A DNA stretch of 64,000 bases from Acanthosepion pharaonis. Its lineage: Eukaryota; Mollusca; Cephalopoda; Sepiida; Sepiidae. Shown piece after piece: positions 42,764-52,484 of this stretch. How positions within the stretch are numbered: the stretch's first letter is position 1; every line of letters begins with the position of its first letter. Under the pieces are notes generated by a model. It saw only the letters and a list, made by a program, of their open reading frames with translations. It was not told the DNA's origin and made no database searches. The DNA lies in assembly GCA_903632075.3 (NCBI GenBank), contig CAHIKZ030001780.1, positions 846,501 to 910,500 of the forward strand, read 5' to 3'. Both the position numbers and the translations under genes were made by a program.

Positions 42764-43369
42764 ATACTATTTTCAATAAAAAATACACTAAAATTAAGTT
42801 ACAGCTGTACTGAAAACTTAGAAAAAATTATTAAGAAACATAATGCTAATATCTTAAATGAACACTTATACCAGAACCAAAAAATTTTAAACAATGGAAA
42901 AATAAAAATAAAAACAGATGAACATAAACAAAAATTATGTAACTATAGAAACCCTCACAACTGTTCTCTACAAAATAAATGTCGCACGGAATCATTAGTA
43001 TACCAATGCAATATCTCTTCTATTGAAAATCCTGAAAACATAAAAATCTATATAGTTTGCTCAAGCCATGAGTTCAAAAAACGGGTCAACCAACATCAAA
43101 GTTCATTTAGGATAAATAAATATAGAAATCAAACATCTCTCTCAAAATACTCCTGGCACCTAAAAGAATCCAATAAAACACCTACAGTAAAATGGAAGTT
43201 AATAAGAAAAGCTAGAATATGTAGGCCATTAAATGACCCATGTCCTTTATGCATACATGATAAACTATATATTACTAAGTTTATAAAAAATAAAAGTTTA
43301 CTGGATCAGAGAAAAGAATTAGCTATTTTTTGCCGTCATTGTCAAAAATTTTCCTTAAATAATATTTAA
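42764..43369 (+). pseudogene. Penelope-like C-terminus with GIY-YIG endonuclease domain
   Basis: An uninterrupted frame of 201 codons with no ATG start, reading 'NTLKLSYSCTENLEKIIKKH' near the beginning, then a cysteine cluster 'CNYRNPHNCSLQNKC' (42938-42982), the GIY-YIG region 'KIYIVCSSHEFKKRVNQHQS', and the C-terminal cysteine motif 'CRPLNDPCPLCIHDKLYI', ending 'LAIFCRHCQKFSLNNI'. GIY-YIG nucleases nick the target DNA for Penelope-like retrotransposition. The usual 'YIG' is 'YIV' here, so the loop Gly is lost, and a Glu usually found in the last motif is Asp; the Arg in 'FKKRV' is kept. The frame matches the expected C-terminal third of the protein. The missing start reflects truncation, not a separate gene. 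Confidence 0.85.
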
Positions 43370-44097
43370 AAATAAAATTTTAAAAAATGTGACGGGATAA
43401 TATACATACTTATACTTGATATGAAAAAATAATTTTATATACTGTAAGTAATTCTAGTACATTTACTTGTTTTAAAAGAAATATAGTCTATTAAAAATTA
43501 AAAGTGAAAATATTTTAAAATTTTAGTTAAATAAAATGTATTCTAACACCAAAAAATATTTAAGTATACAAATAGAAAAAATGCCGTAAGAATTTTTTGC
43601 CGTTAACAATAAATTTTTTTTTAAAAACCCAGACGACATGCATTTAACGATGTTAGAATTCGTTGAAAAATACATCCCTACCCTACCTAAACATAACCCC
43701 TTTTTCGAACGTAATTAATAACTGATACAACAGAAGTTAATAAAAATGAACAAGCTATCACCCCTTGTTTGAATGATTGGATCTCTCTGTATCCTTGGAA
43801 ACAGTGAATTATGAATTTTCTGTGACTTTAAAACTCAGTAAATTTTAAAAAAAATATGTTACTCCAAAATTCGCTTGAGGATGAAATGGAACTAATAGTT
43901 TTAATTTAATTACAAAATTAAATTTGAAGCTTTTAGCTTCCATTTTTGAAACATGGTTATTACTGTGTAGCGAAAAAAAAACATATTTTAAATCAGTTAA
44001 TTTATAATATTAATGCTCTGTAAATTTAGATTGAGCACTATTTTGTAAAAATAAAAATATCTATAAGAACACTGGATTATATATCATATTGTTCTTT

Positions 44098-44100
<3 letters not shown>
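43370..44100. other. Probable element tail and AT-rich spacer
   Basis: AT-rich; the first few hundred bases may be the 3' untranslated region of the Penelope-like element. No motif. Confidence 0.4.

Positions 44101-44101
<1 letters not shown>

Positions 44102-44175
<74 letters not shown>
44102..44175. repeat. (TA)n-(GA)n compound microsatellite
   Basis: TA run then GA run then G-rich patch. Confidence 0.95.
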
Positions 44176-44179
44176 GGAG

Positions 44180-44400
44180 GAGGAGTAATGATTAGCGGAT
44201 TGAGGAATCGAAGAGCCGAGTTCGAATTAGAGTCTAGTTCTTGTGAAAGACATGAACTCATCTTTTTTTTCTCTGAGTGGCAACCAGTCTAAGCGAAGGA
44301 AACTCTGAATTCAAAATCGCACTATTCTAAAATTGTGTATACATGCGGCTGGGGACCGCTTGGGAATCCAAATTCTCACTGAAACTCCTATTTGCATGTC
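44180..44400 (+). mobile_element. SINE-like element with tRNA-like head
   Basis: A-box-like 'agtaatgattagcggat' (about 44184) and B-box-like 'ccgagttcgaatta' (about 44216), spaced as in tRNA-derived SINEs. Body includes 'gacatgaactcatct'. Arrangement parallels the SINE at 20.3 kb. Confidence 0.5.
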
Positions 44401-44475
44401 CTACAATGCGACATTAAAAGAAGCACAATGTTCCATAGGCAAACGAGTGGAACTGATTTCAGTTTCCCATTAACG

Positions 44476-44478
<3 letters not shown>

Positions 44479-44545
<67 letters not shown>

Positions 44546-44560
44546 CAGAGAGAGAGAGGG
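44479..44560. repeat. (TA)n-(GA)n compound microsatellite
   Basis: Long TA run with short GA extension. Confidence 0.95.
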
Positions 44561-44639
44561 GGTTAGAATTCATGGCATGGATTGTATTTATTGTGTCTGA
44601 GATAAAGTGAAAATAGATGACTATATTTCTGAGATGAGG

Positions 44640-44830
44640 TATTGTAATTATTTCCATTGTTCTGTCTGTTGTCTTCATCTTTATTGCCATATTCACGACG
44701 TTTCGGCCGTTGTACGTTCCAGCCTTCTTGGAATTTCGAACTAAACCCTTTATTTCGTCCACCCGGTTAGATTGTTCTAGTTCCACGTGCCATGTCTCTT
44801 CCGGATCTCTCAGTTATCGCTCTCTAAGTT
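44640..44830 (-). repeat. Dispersed repeat W, minus copy, with hammerhead-like motif
   Basis: On minus: 'ccaagaaggctggaacgtac', 'aacggccgaaacgtcgtgaa', 'tatggcaataaagatgaa'. Homologous to 47185-47400. The CUGANGA box is degenerate (CCAAGA), while the GGC..GGCC stem and GAAA are kept. Confidence 0.6.
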
Positions 44831-44924
44831 TTTGTTCACCACCTCTGTAGCCAGGTATTGGACTCAAAAATCTTTAGGTCAATTCAAACATTTACCCATT
44901 GGGCCATGTGTCCTTGAGAACGAA

Positions 44925-45000
44925 ACAGCCGAAACGTCGAGAATATGGCAATAAAAGATAAGGACAACTGTCCGATCAATGTAAATAATGTAATTCAAAT
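44925..45000 (+). repeat. Dispersed repeat W, short plus copy
   Basis: 'acagccgaaacgtcgagaat', 'atggcaataaaagataagga' and 'gtccgatcaatgtaaataat' match repeat W, in inverted orientation to the copy 100 bp to the left. Confidence 0.6.
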
Positions 45001-45590
45001 GAATAAATTATCATATTTTTGTGCTAATTACGGACGTAGAAACGTAGAATATACATACCTACAGACTACTTTGGTATTGGTAAATCCCACATGCACACAT
45101 TTCAAATCTTAATATTTTAATTACAATTAAGCCAGCACCCCTTGTTTCTTCTGCAAAGGCCTAATAGAATAGAATGCTATAAATAACTCTATTGCTGTTA
45201 AACGGACAATATATATTATATGTACAAAAGCGTAAGTGGATATATTATGTATTACTTATCATGCTGCAAGTTTTATACCGATTCAACACCTATTAGTAAT
45301 TAGTAAAAAAAAAGATACGGTCATTTATATTCAAGAATATAAATATTATTAACTTTTATTTATGGCCCCCTAAAACGACCCAATATTTTCACACTTGTTT
45401 ATTCTTCGTTTTGATTTTTTGCGCGTCAGTTTCCTGCTTGCTGCCATAAGTCATACAGATGACAAGCCGGATGTTGGTGGTGCTGTGCACACACTAAGTG
45501 TTTCCATAGTAACAATGCCTATGAGCCAGTATTCTGTGAAAAGACAAAAAGAAACCAAAAAATCGAATATCGAGAATGCTTTTTGTGTGT
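45001..45590. other. No recognisable feature
   Basis: No motif recognised. Confidence 0.4.
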
Positions 45591-45592
45591 GT

Positions 45593-45651
45593 GAGAAAGA
45601 GAGAGAGAGAGAGCGAGAGAGAGATAGAGAGAGAGAATGAGAGAGGAAGAA

Positions 45652-45711
<60 letters not shown>

Positions 45712-45742
45712 AGAGAGAGGGATTATGTGTGTGTGTGTGTGA
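45593..45742. repeat. (GA)n-(TA)n-(GA)n-(GT)n compound microsatellite
   Basis: Four simple-repeat blocks in succession. Confidence 0.95.
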
Positions 45743-45744
45743 AA

Positions 45745-46040
45745 AATTCTACTTCTCCCCCCAAATAGAGTGCGTGCATATATTTATTTACTTGTGTGAG
45801 TGGATGTAATATCTTTTGGCGCCAACAATTCCACCCCCCAACCCCGCCTACGTACACATATATGCACACATTTATATGTCTATTGAAATAAATATGTATA
45901 TAAATATGTATATAAATACTTGCTAAGCTTGGATCATTCAAGCTAGACTTAGTAATAGATAAAGAATAAAGGTCTGAGATATTGTCCAGGATTAACCTAG
46001 AAAATATTAGTAATGACAAAACTGAAGGCATTCTAAATTA
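45745..46040. other. No recognisable feature
   Basis: Contains short 'tatgtatataaatatgtata' repeats near 45890-45920 only. Confidence 0.4.
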
Positions 46041-46300
46041 CTTCAATCTCAATTTAATTCTACGTTTATGAATCCTAGACTTTGGCATTTAGACAAAATA
46101 CAGGCCATGACGATGAAAGGTTTTCGAAAACTCTTACGCATCTCGTAGAAAGACCTCACCAGCAACGAAGAAGTGAGGTCAAGTGACGCATCAGGTGATG
46201 TAAAGACCTCAAGCCGAGAATAAACAGACTTGACTTAAAATGGTATAGGCGTATCTGACGATCATTTTGCAAGGGCCAATGCAAGTAGGAAGAAGGAAAT
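46040..46300 (+). mobile_element. RTE-like LINE C-terminal fragment
   Basis: 'QAMTMKGFRKLLRIS', stop, 'KDLTSNEEVRS' and 'LKWYRRI' follow the pattern 'CFRKLLRISY.DH.TN.EV' and 'KLKWYGHV' of the C-terminal part of RTE-like reverse transcriptase proteins. Broken and truncated on both sides. Confidence 0.55.
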
Positions 46301-46411
46301 GGCTGTTAGAGAAAGAATTCATTCTTGTCCATTCACGAGCATTCTCATCCCTGAATGTACAGGAATGAAGTTGAAAGTTTCAGAACAGAGAAAGACGGAA
46401 GGTACCAGTTG

Positions 46412-46415
<4 letters not shown>

Positions 46416-46461
<46 letters not shown>
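46416..46461. repeat. (TA)n microsatellite
   Basis: TA run. Confidence 0.95.
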
Positions 46462-46463
<2 letters not shown>

Positions 46464-46469
46464 AATCAG

Positions 46470-47010
46470 TATCCCCCTGAAAGGCAGTAAAGCCACTAAG
46501 ACACAAGGGATTACTGAGCGTGGAAGAAACATTAATAATGAGCAGGAAAAGTAGAGTAATCGGGGGGGATTGACATTGCATTTAATCTTTTGCGGATAAA
46601 TGTTGGCTGTAATGAATGGGGCCGAAGGGAGTTCCATGAGCGAGAAGTGCAAGAAAAGAAACTGTTAGCATAGAATTTACGGCTACTTCTAGCCAGCTCA
46701 ACTGTTCATCGATAATATCTCGACCCTAGTCTAATACTGCAAATTCATAAAGTCTAGGTGCCATAGTGAAAAGCTCATCCGAAAAATTACCATGAAATTA
46801 TTTATAGAATAGTCACAGGAGGGGGCAACCATTGTATTTTGGTGGGAAAATGACTGAAGCTGAGATGCCAGATCAGGACCAGTAACATTGCTGATTCTTC
46901 TTTGGATTTTATCAAAGAGCCCAAGGTAAATAGCAGGGACACCGGACCAATATTTTAAGCATGGACGAATGGTAAGATGTGACACTTCCATGGCCAATCA
47001 CTATACGTCG
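46470..47010 (-). pseudogene. LINE-A reverse transcriptase C-terminal relic
   Basis: On minus: 'CLKYWSGVPAIYLGLFDKIQ', 'RRISNVTGPDLASQLQSFSH', 'FSLWHLDFMNL', then the segment around 'LPSAPFITANIYPQKIKCN' and tail 'ctgcctttcagggggata'. The right half, a single 88-codon frame at 46731-46997, preserves the family's 'DKIQRRISNVTGPDLAS' signature well. A TA microsatellite lies just beyond its 3' end. Confidence 0.8.
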
Positions 47011-47142
47011 CCGTGAAGAACATTACTCTGGTAAATAAAAGCAGTGTGGACAGAATTCACTGGAGAATCGCTAGTTTTCGAGATTAGCTTATAACTAGTA
47101 TTGTTGCTTCTAGTTATTGAATGATGTATTAGTATTAATCAT

Positions 47143-47168
47143 CATCATCATCATCATCATCATCATGA
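47143..47168. repeat. (ATC)n microsatellite
   Basis: Eight CAT/ATC units. Confidence 0.95.
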
Positions 47169-47184
47169 CCGAGTAACGGGAGAT

Positions 47185-47400
47185 AACTGATAACTGACAT
47201 CCATTAGACATGGTACGTGGAACTAGAACAGTCTACCCCAGTGAGCGAAATAAAGGGTTCCGTTCGACATTCCAGCCACCTGAAGAAGGCCAGAGAGTAC
47301 AACGGCCGAAATGTTGTGATAAATATGGCAACAAAGATGAGGACAATAGTCCGAATAATGTAAACAGCAACAAGAATTTTTCTCTTTAAAATACTCTGAT
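47185..47400 (+). repeat. Dispersed repeat W with hammerhead-like core
   Basis: Contains CTGAAGA, A, GGCC, 'agagagtacaac', GGCC, GAAA at 47282-47313: a CUGANGA box, a 4-bp stem II and GAAA. After GAAA, TGTTG can pair with CAACA 17 bases on, giving a possible stem III, but the expected UH after it is absent. Homologous copies at 44640-44830 (minus) and 44925-45000 (plus). Confidence 0.6.
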
Positions 47401-47409
47401 CAAGCTTTA

Positions 47410-47895
47410 GCACACATCTTTACAAAACAAAATTGTAATATTCTGCATATAAAAAATATATTTGTTGTTCCAAACATATCCTAGTTGTAATTCAATATCG
47501 TTATTATTTGATATTTTATTTAAATTTATGTTTGTGGATGTTGCATGTTTCATTTACAAGCGAAGCATTAAAATATTCACGCAGCCTTCTTAAATCCACA
47601 ACACTTGTTTCATATTGAAATTGGGAACATATTCCAACACAAATATCATTGCGTTTCTTCATTGTACACCAACGAGAAACTTGCTGTTATGAATGCACTT
47701 GTCAATATAAGCGTTTCTATTTTGACTTTTAGTCAGTGAAGAAAATGACGTTAGCAAGAATCTCCTATTTAGCCTTATCGAAATTACCTTCAAGATCAGA
47801 GCCATTCTCATTTCTATATGCATTCTGGCTGTAATATTCCATTTCGTTAATTCCGTGAACCAAATATTCTTGGGTCTGTTGCAATTTTTGTTTGC
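47410..47895. other. No recognisable feature
   Basis: Short minus-strand frames (to 84 codons) without motif. Confidence 0.4.
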
Positions 47896-47899
47896 ATTT

Positions 47900-49125
47900 A
47901 TTATTATTCGCATTGTCTAATTTTTGTGATGTGTTAATATCAACTACCAACTCGGTATCACTGCCGATGACAAAACTATCTAATCCTGTTTTAATCTTAA
48001 GTCTAATCGGTTCTATAAAGACAGAGTGGCAGCTGATCTTAAAAATTGCCTACAATCTGTTGTTAACTGTGGCAAAGAATGACTTGTTAATTTTAACGTC
48101 TCCAAAACGAAACTTATTTCTTGTAATCATCTTAGAGAATCTTTTTTGCACGGCAAATGCTAACCTCCGGGAAAGGGACTCACTTCCCGGTCTAATTTTT
48201 TTTTTCCGCTGACATGAAGTGGAACGACTATCTCGAATTAATTGCTTTAGGAAAATCGCTTCACTGAATCCTACTAGGCAATTTTTCTAGACAGAAACTC
48301 TCTTACTCATTTATAAGTCTACTATTCGTCGATGCTTTGAATATTGCTACCACATCTGGTCTATGTTTCTGCTATGTGTTTAGAGATTCTTGATAAAATC
48401 CAAAAAAGAGAATCTCTAATGATATTGGTCCTGAGATGTCATATTTGTTTCACTCACATTCCCAGCACCATAATGAACCTTTCCTGTGCCTTTTGCTATA
48501 AATATTTTCATGGTAATTGTTTTGATGAACTTTCCTCTTTCATTTTGAAAAAATTGTTATGTTTATTCTCTACCTACCATAGACATTACACATATGGGCA
48601 CTAGTTAGGACTTCATAGAATCTTTGAAGTATTCTTAATAAGAATGGTAAGTAAGAATGTGTTGTTTTGGTGAAAGGAATACTGTGGTATGTTTGGGTCA
48701 GTAATCGTGGCTAGTTAAGTTTAAGATAAGATAAACTGAAGACCAGCCCTCGCCTATCCCCCTTGTGCCACATTTTTACATCAAAACAAAATAAATATTA
48801 CTTTCCTCTTTGGTACCTCGACTTTGCGAATTTAAGCCCAATACTAGATTGGCGTTAGGTCTCATGTTACATTACAGTTTAAATGGCTAGATGTAACCGT
48901 AAGTTCTATGCTAACAGTTTCTTCTCTCGCACTTCTCGCTTGTGGAACTCTCTTCCAGTTTCTTGCTTTCCCGTCACATTTGATCTTCAAAAATGTAAAT
49001 GCAATGCCAATCGTTATCTTTTATTTATTTTTCTCTCCTTAATAATGCTTATCTTTTTCTCGTATTCTTTCGCACTCACTAACTCCTTGTGTCTTAGAGT
49101 AAAATGATTAAAATAAAACAAACAA
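47900..49125 (+). pseudogene. LINE-A reverse transcriptase relic, split by a retroposon
   Basis: Begins around the catalytic palm: 'ITADDKTI' at about 47954-47977, where the family's YADD has become TADD (47960-47971). It continues 'RFYKDRVAADLKNCLQSV', 'NFNVSKTKLISC', 'YKSTIRRCFEYCYHIWS', 'LEILDKIQKRESLMIL' and 'CAFCYKYFHGNCFDELSSF', is interrupted at 48541-48799, and resumes 'LLFGTSTLRI', 'MARCNRKFYANSFFSRTSRL', 'WNSLPVSCFPVTFDLQKCKC', then the tail. The tail lacks the usual 'ggctttattgcc' segment. Frames broken throughout. Both catalytic Asp codons persist. Confidence 0.85.
48541..48799 (+). mobile_element. 259-bp retroposon insertion with 12-bp target duplication
   Basis: The LINE-A sequence 'actttcctcttt' occurs on both sides (48529-48540 and 48800-48811), and LINE-A continues in register across it. 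The insert ends in an A-rich tail ('atcaaaacaaaataaatatt') preceded by 'cccttgtgccacattt', a motif shared with the SINE-like units at 49.25 and 50.17 kb. This is direct evidence of insertion by target-primed reverse transcription. Confidence 0.8.
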
Positions 49126-49139
49126 AACCCTTTAATTTC

Positions 49140-49330
49140 TGGAGGTCACTTCGATGTGGCGTAATGGTTAGCAAGTTTGTTACGCTTGAGTATTTATTTA
49201 TGACTAGTAGTGAGTTTGATCCTCATTGGGTTCTCACTACTTTAGGCCTTGTGCCACATTTAAGCCATGTTTGTTAAATCGCTGCAATCATTTCTCAACT
49301 GTTCCCCTTGAACACTAAACTAAATTAAAG
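49140..49330 (+). mobile_element. SINE-like element with tRNA-like head
   Basis: A-box-like 'gtggcgtaatggttagcaag' (49155) and B-box-like 'gtgagtttgatcctc' (about 49210), then 'ggccttgtgccacatttaag'. The 3' end is unclear. Confidence 0.6.
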
Positions 49331-49435
49331 CTTTTCCTAAGTGTTTTATTGAAAGATCTTTCGGTCAGAAGTATTATTTTTTAATACACAATAAGAGTAG
49401 ATAGGTTGGCCTATCGTCCGGTTCACACTCCTCCC

Positions 49436-49530
49436 CGCTCTTTTGAACAAAGGTAGGTGTGTATCCCTTGTTTCCTGTTTAGGATTGAGGTTCCGATTCC
49501 TTCTAAAGTTTTGTCATTTTTGTCTTTCAT
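49436..49530 (+). repeat. Dispersed repeat, copy 2 of a pair
   Basis: Matches 17345-17450 ('cccttgtttcctgtttagga', 'ttccgattccttctaaag'). Confidence 0.55.
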
Positions 49531-49840
49531 TTGATTATTACTTGATGTAGTCCATTAAGAACCATTCAACGACAGGGTCTGTTCAAATTATGTATAGGAT
49601 TTTCGGCTACAGCGCCCTTTAAGTCACGACCATTAGTCATGCGTCGGTCAATCCGAGATTAGGTTTTCTTTAATTGCATTATAATTGTAATGTTTCCATT
49701 TAATCCTCACTGGCAAGAGAATCTTTCTTCATGGTGCCAACCTTTTCTTTTTTTAAATACAATTTATCATATATATTATAAACAACAAAATATGATAAAA
49801 TATTTAAAAGAATTTAAATTGGTTATAATATATAATTGGC
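49531..49840. other. No recognisable feature
   Basis: No motif recognised; AT-rich at right. Confidence 0.4.
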
Positions 49841-49844
49841 ACGG

Positions 49845-50210
49845 CGTCGCCGAATGGCGAGATTCATAGAGTAGAGGGTTTCCCCAGCGGAATCAGCGGC
49901 CATGTTGTCTGTGACTAAGGTGAACTTTCAAGTTAGAGAGCATCGGCGGTAATTTCACCTTGAGCGAGATGGACCCCCACCAGGTTTACTAGTCGAAGAC
50001 ACGCGACGCATGAATGGTTATCTCACCGGCTTTCAACCTAAATATATGGAATGAACAGCTCTCAGATGATCATCAGAGCAGTGCCCGTACAACCACACCT
50101 GCTCATAGATCAAGCGATTATGATGATATAGAAGTTTTTCTCCTGTTTGATCCTCACCGAATGGGCTTTGTGTCATGCCAAACTAAACTTAGTAAAAAAA
50201 AAAAAAAGAT
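49845..50210 (+). mobile_element. SINE-like element with poly-A end
   Basis: Starts near 'cggcgtcgccgaatggcgag' and ends 'gtttgatcctcaccgaatgg', 'gctttgtgtcatgcc' and an A run at 50194-50207. The 'tttgatcctca' and 'ttgtg.ca' motifs are shared with the unit at 49.2 kb. An 87-codon frame across it is incidental. Confidence 0.5.
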
Positions 50211-50269
50211 TAAAGAATATCAAAGAGAGCAAAAAGGAAACTTATATTTAACATCCGAAAGAGATTATG

Positions 50270-50432
50270 ATACATAATGAGGAAAGAAGACTTGAAAAAT
50301 CTGATACTCACAGGACAGATTGAAGGCAAGGAGACAAACAGCACATGACATATTTTGTGAACTTGAGTAAATTGGTGGTGGAACAAGGATCGGGAAAAAT
50401 AAAAGAAAGACAATTTTTTAGAACTACAATTA
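50270..50432 (+). mobile_element. RTE-like LINE C-terminal fragment
   Basis: 'MRKEDLKNLILTGQIEGKET' corresponds to the 'MGKESLENLILTRQI' segment of the RTE copy at 8.9 kb. Followed by decayed sequence to 50432, where the minisatellite-bearing repeat begins. Confidence 0.7.
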
Positions 50433-50435
50433 GTT

Positions 50436-50775
50436 TTTGTTTGTTTGTTTAGCAGCATATCAATGCTTCATGGGTCAATGGCGAAATTTAATTTTCTTCA
50501 GAGCATTAGTAATATCATTTACAAAATGTATTGCTGGTAATTTTTTTTTACCATGAAAATATATTGCTGATATTTGTACTCTAAAAATGTATTTTTATAC
50601 TTTTGTAGTTTTGTTGACTCCAGTTTGGGGTTAACAATTTGTCTATATTTAAGACCCTAGCAGGTGCTACCACCCGAAGTCAGGGTGCAGCTTGGAAGAA
50701 CAGCATTTGAGGTGGTTTTACGCTCCTCAGAACCTCCCCAACAGAGGCCTTGCTGCTGGATGTTGTTATCATCAT
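50436..50775 (+). mobile_element. Interspersed repeat with short internal minisatellite
   Basis: Homologous to 14612-15310: left flank 'tttgtttgtttagcagcata', two or three units of 'acaaaatgtattgctggta', right flank 'gctcctcagaacctccccaa' and 'ccttgctgctggatgttgtt'. It lies between RTE sequence on the left and RTE tail on the right. Confidence 0.7.
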
Positions 50776-50779
50776 ACTC

Positions 50780-51186
50780 AGGACGGTTAAGAGCTATAAG
50801 GGATACAAAGTTGTGGAGAGCCATGATCGCCTATGTCCTGAAGGACACATAGAAGAAGAAGAAGAACAAGAACAAGAAAGAGCTTGAGAAAATGAATGGC
50901 GGAACAAGGTTCAGGAGGGATAACAAAAAAATAAAGTTTATTAAGATCTACAAAGGGCAGGAAATTGTGGAAAGCCATGATCACCTACGTCCTTAAAGGA
51001 CACGACACATAGAAGAATAAGAAGAGGAATTAGAACAGGTTCTAGGCGAGATAACAAAATGACAAAATTTATTAAGTGTTACTAAATGCAGGAAATTGTA
51101 TGTAGAGAACATTGATCACCTACAGCCTGAAGTGACACAACACATAGAAGAAGAAGAAGAAGAAGAAGAAGAAGAAGAAGAAGAAT
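50780..51186 (+). mobile_element. Three tandem RTE-like LINE tails
   Basis: Tail 1 (about 50790-50880) reads 'RDTKLWRAMIAYVLK' then a GAA-rich end. Tail 2 (about 50890-51020) reads 'MAEQGSGGIT', then 'GRKLWKAMITYVLKGHDT', stop and GAA-rich end. Tail 3 (about 51025-51186) has the decayed equivalent ('cattgatcacctacagcctg') and ends in (GAA)n at 51147-51186. These are repeated copies of the last ~130 bp of the LINE in the same orientation. Confidence 0.75.
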
Positions 51187-51189
51187 TTT

Positions 51190-51635
51190 GAACTGAACTC
51201 CCTATCTAATGTATAGGGGTAGATTGTTCTCATTCCATTATCCATGTCTAGTCTTATTTAATACTGCTTAACCCGTTTCCACTGTGTCAAAGTAACACAC
51301 TGCCAGACACAGTCAAAACGCTATGGTAACAACAACAAAGGTGGGCACAATAGCTTGGTGCAATTAATTTGATACATCAGACACAAAAAATTGGAAATTG
51401 AACATTTTTTTTAATGTTTTTGATGTAGCTAGAACTTGTATTTTTCTCTTGTCTGCACAGAGAATTAATTCCATCAATAAAACCGTTAGTTGTCTGAAGA
51501 CTTTCATTTTTGATCAAAAATGCCTCATGTAACAGGTTTCCATTTTGCTTCCATTTTGCTTCCATTTTGGGTTTATTCCAGACGAAACAACTGTAATGAC
51601 ACCAACAACAATTTATGAACTGTACCTGTTTTAAA
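51190..51635. other. No recognisable feature; one 11-bp triplicate
   Basis: 'ttccattttgc' is repeated three times at 51538-51570. Otherwise no motif. Confidence 0.5.
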
Positions 51636-51639
51636 TATT

Positions 51640-52165
51640 GCTGACACATCTCATCTTGTGCTCCTGCTCTATATTTAGAGATTCTTGATAAAATCCAAAG
51701 ATGAATCTGCAATATTATTGGTCCTGACCTGGCATTTCAACTTCAATCAATTTCCTACCATCAAAACATAGTTTCTCTGTGACTTTTCTATAAACACTTT
51801 CATGGTAACTGTTCTGATGAAATTTCTACTATGATACCTAGACTTTAGGAATTTAAGAGCAATACTAGATTGGCATCAAAGTCTGATCAATTTACAGTTG
51901 AAATGGCTAAATGTAACCATAAGTTCTATGCTAACAGTTTCTTCTTCTCACTTGTGAAATTCTCTTCTGGTTTCTTGCTTTCCAGTCAACTTTGGCCCTC
52001 CACAGTTTAAATGCAATGTCAATCATTATCTTCTGTCTTCTTAATGCCTGTTCTTTTATTATTATTCCCTCCTTAATATCATTTTTTTCTCAAATTCCTT
52101 AACACTCAGTAACCCCTTCTGTCTCAGTGGCTTTATTGCATAGCCTTTGATGAAATGATTAAAAA
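51640..52165 (+). pseudogene. LINE-A reverse transcriptase C-terminal relic
   Basis: Pieces 'RFLIKSKDESAILLVLTWHF', 'SINTFMVTVLMKFLL', 'KWLNVTISSMLTVSSSHL' in one frame and 'MAKCNHKFYANSF', 'FPVNFGPPQFKCN' in another are the LINE-A C-terminus in order. The conserved tail ends 'gatgaaatgattaaaaaaa' at 52150-52168. Another copy lies 320 bp to the right in inverted orientation. Confidence 0.82.
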
Positions 52166-52169
52166 AAAA

Positions 52170-52480
52170 ATTGTACAGACAATGTGTAGCTTTGCAACAA
52201 CACTTTATCATACTTTATGTCAAATTCAGTACACATCCACCGAAATATAGCAAACATATAAAAGCATAATATAACAATGCAACAGTTATCTTATTTTATA
52301 TAATACATTTTATTTAACACTTATTTTATATATATTTTATATCTTTGTTTTATATGACACTTACCTTTTTTAATCAATACATGAAAAATCACCTTAGCTT
52401 AACTTATTTTGGGTTGTTCAAATAAAACCTTTATTCAAATTAATTCATTTAAATTTTGTTTCAGGAACTTTAGGCTTTTT
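52170..52480. other. AT-rich spacer between inverted LINE-A copies
   Basis: 'ttttatata'-type repeats at 52295-52375. No other feature. Confidence 0.5.
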
Positions 52481-52484
52481 TTAA

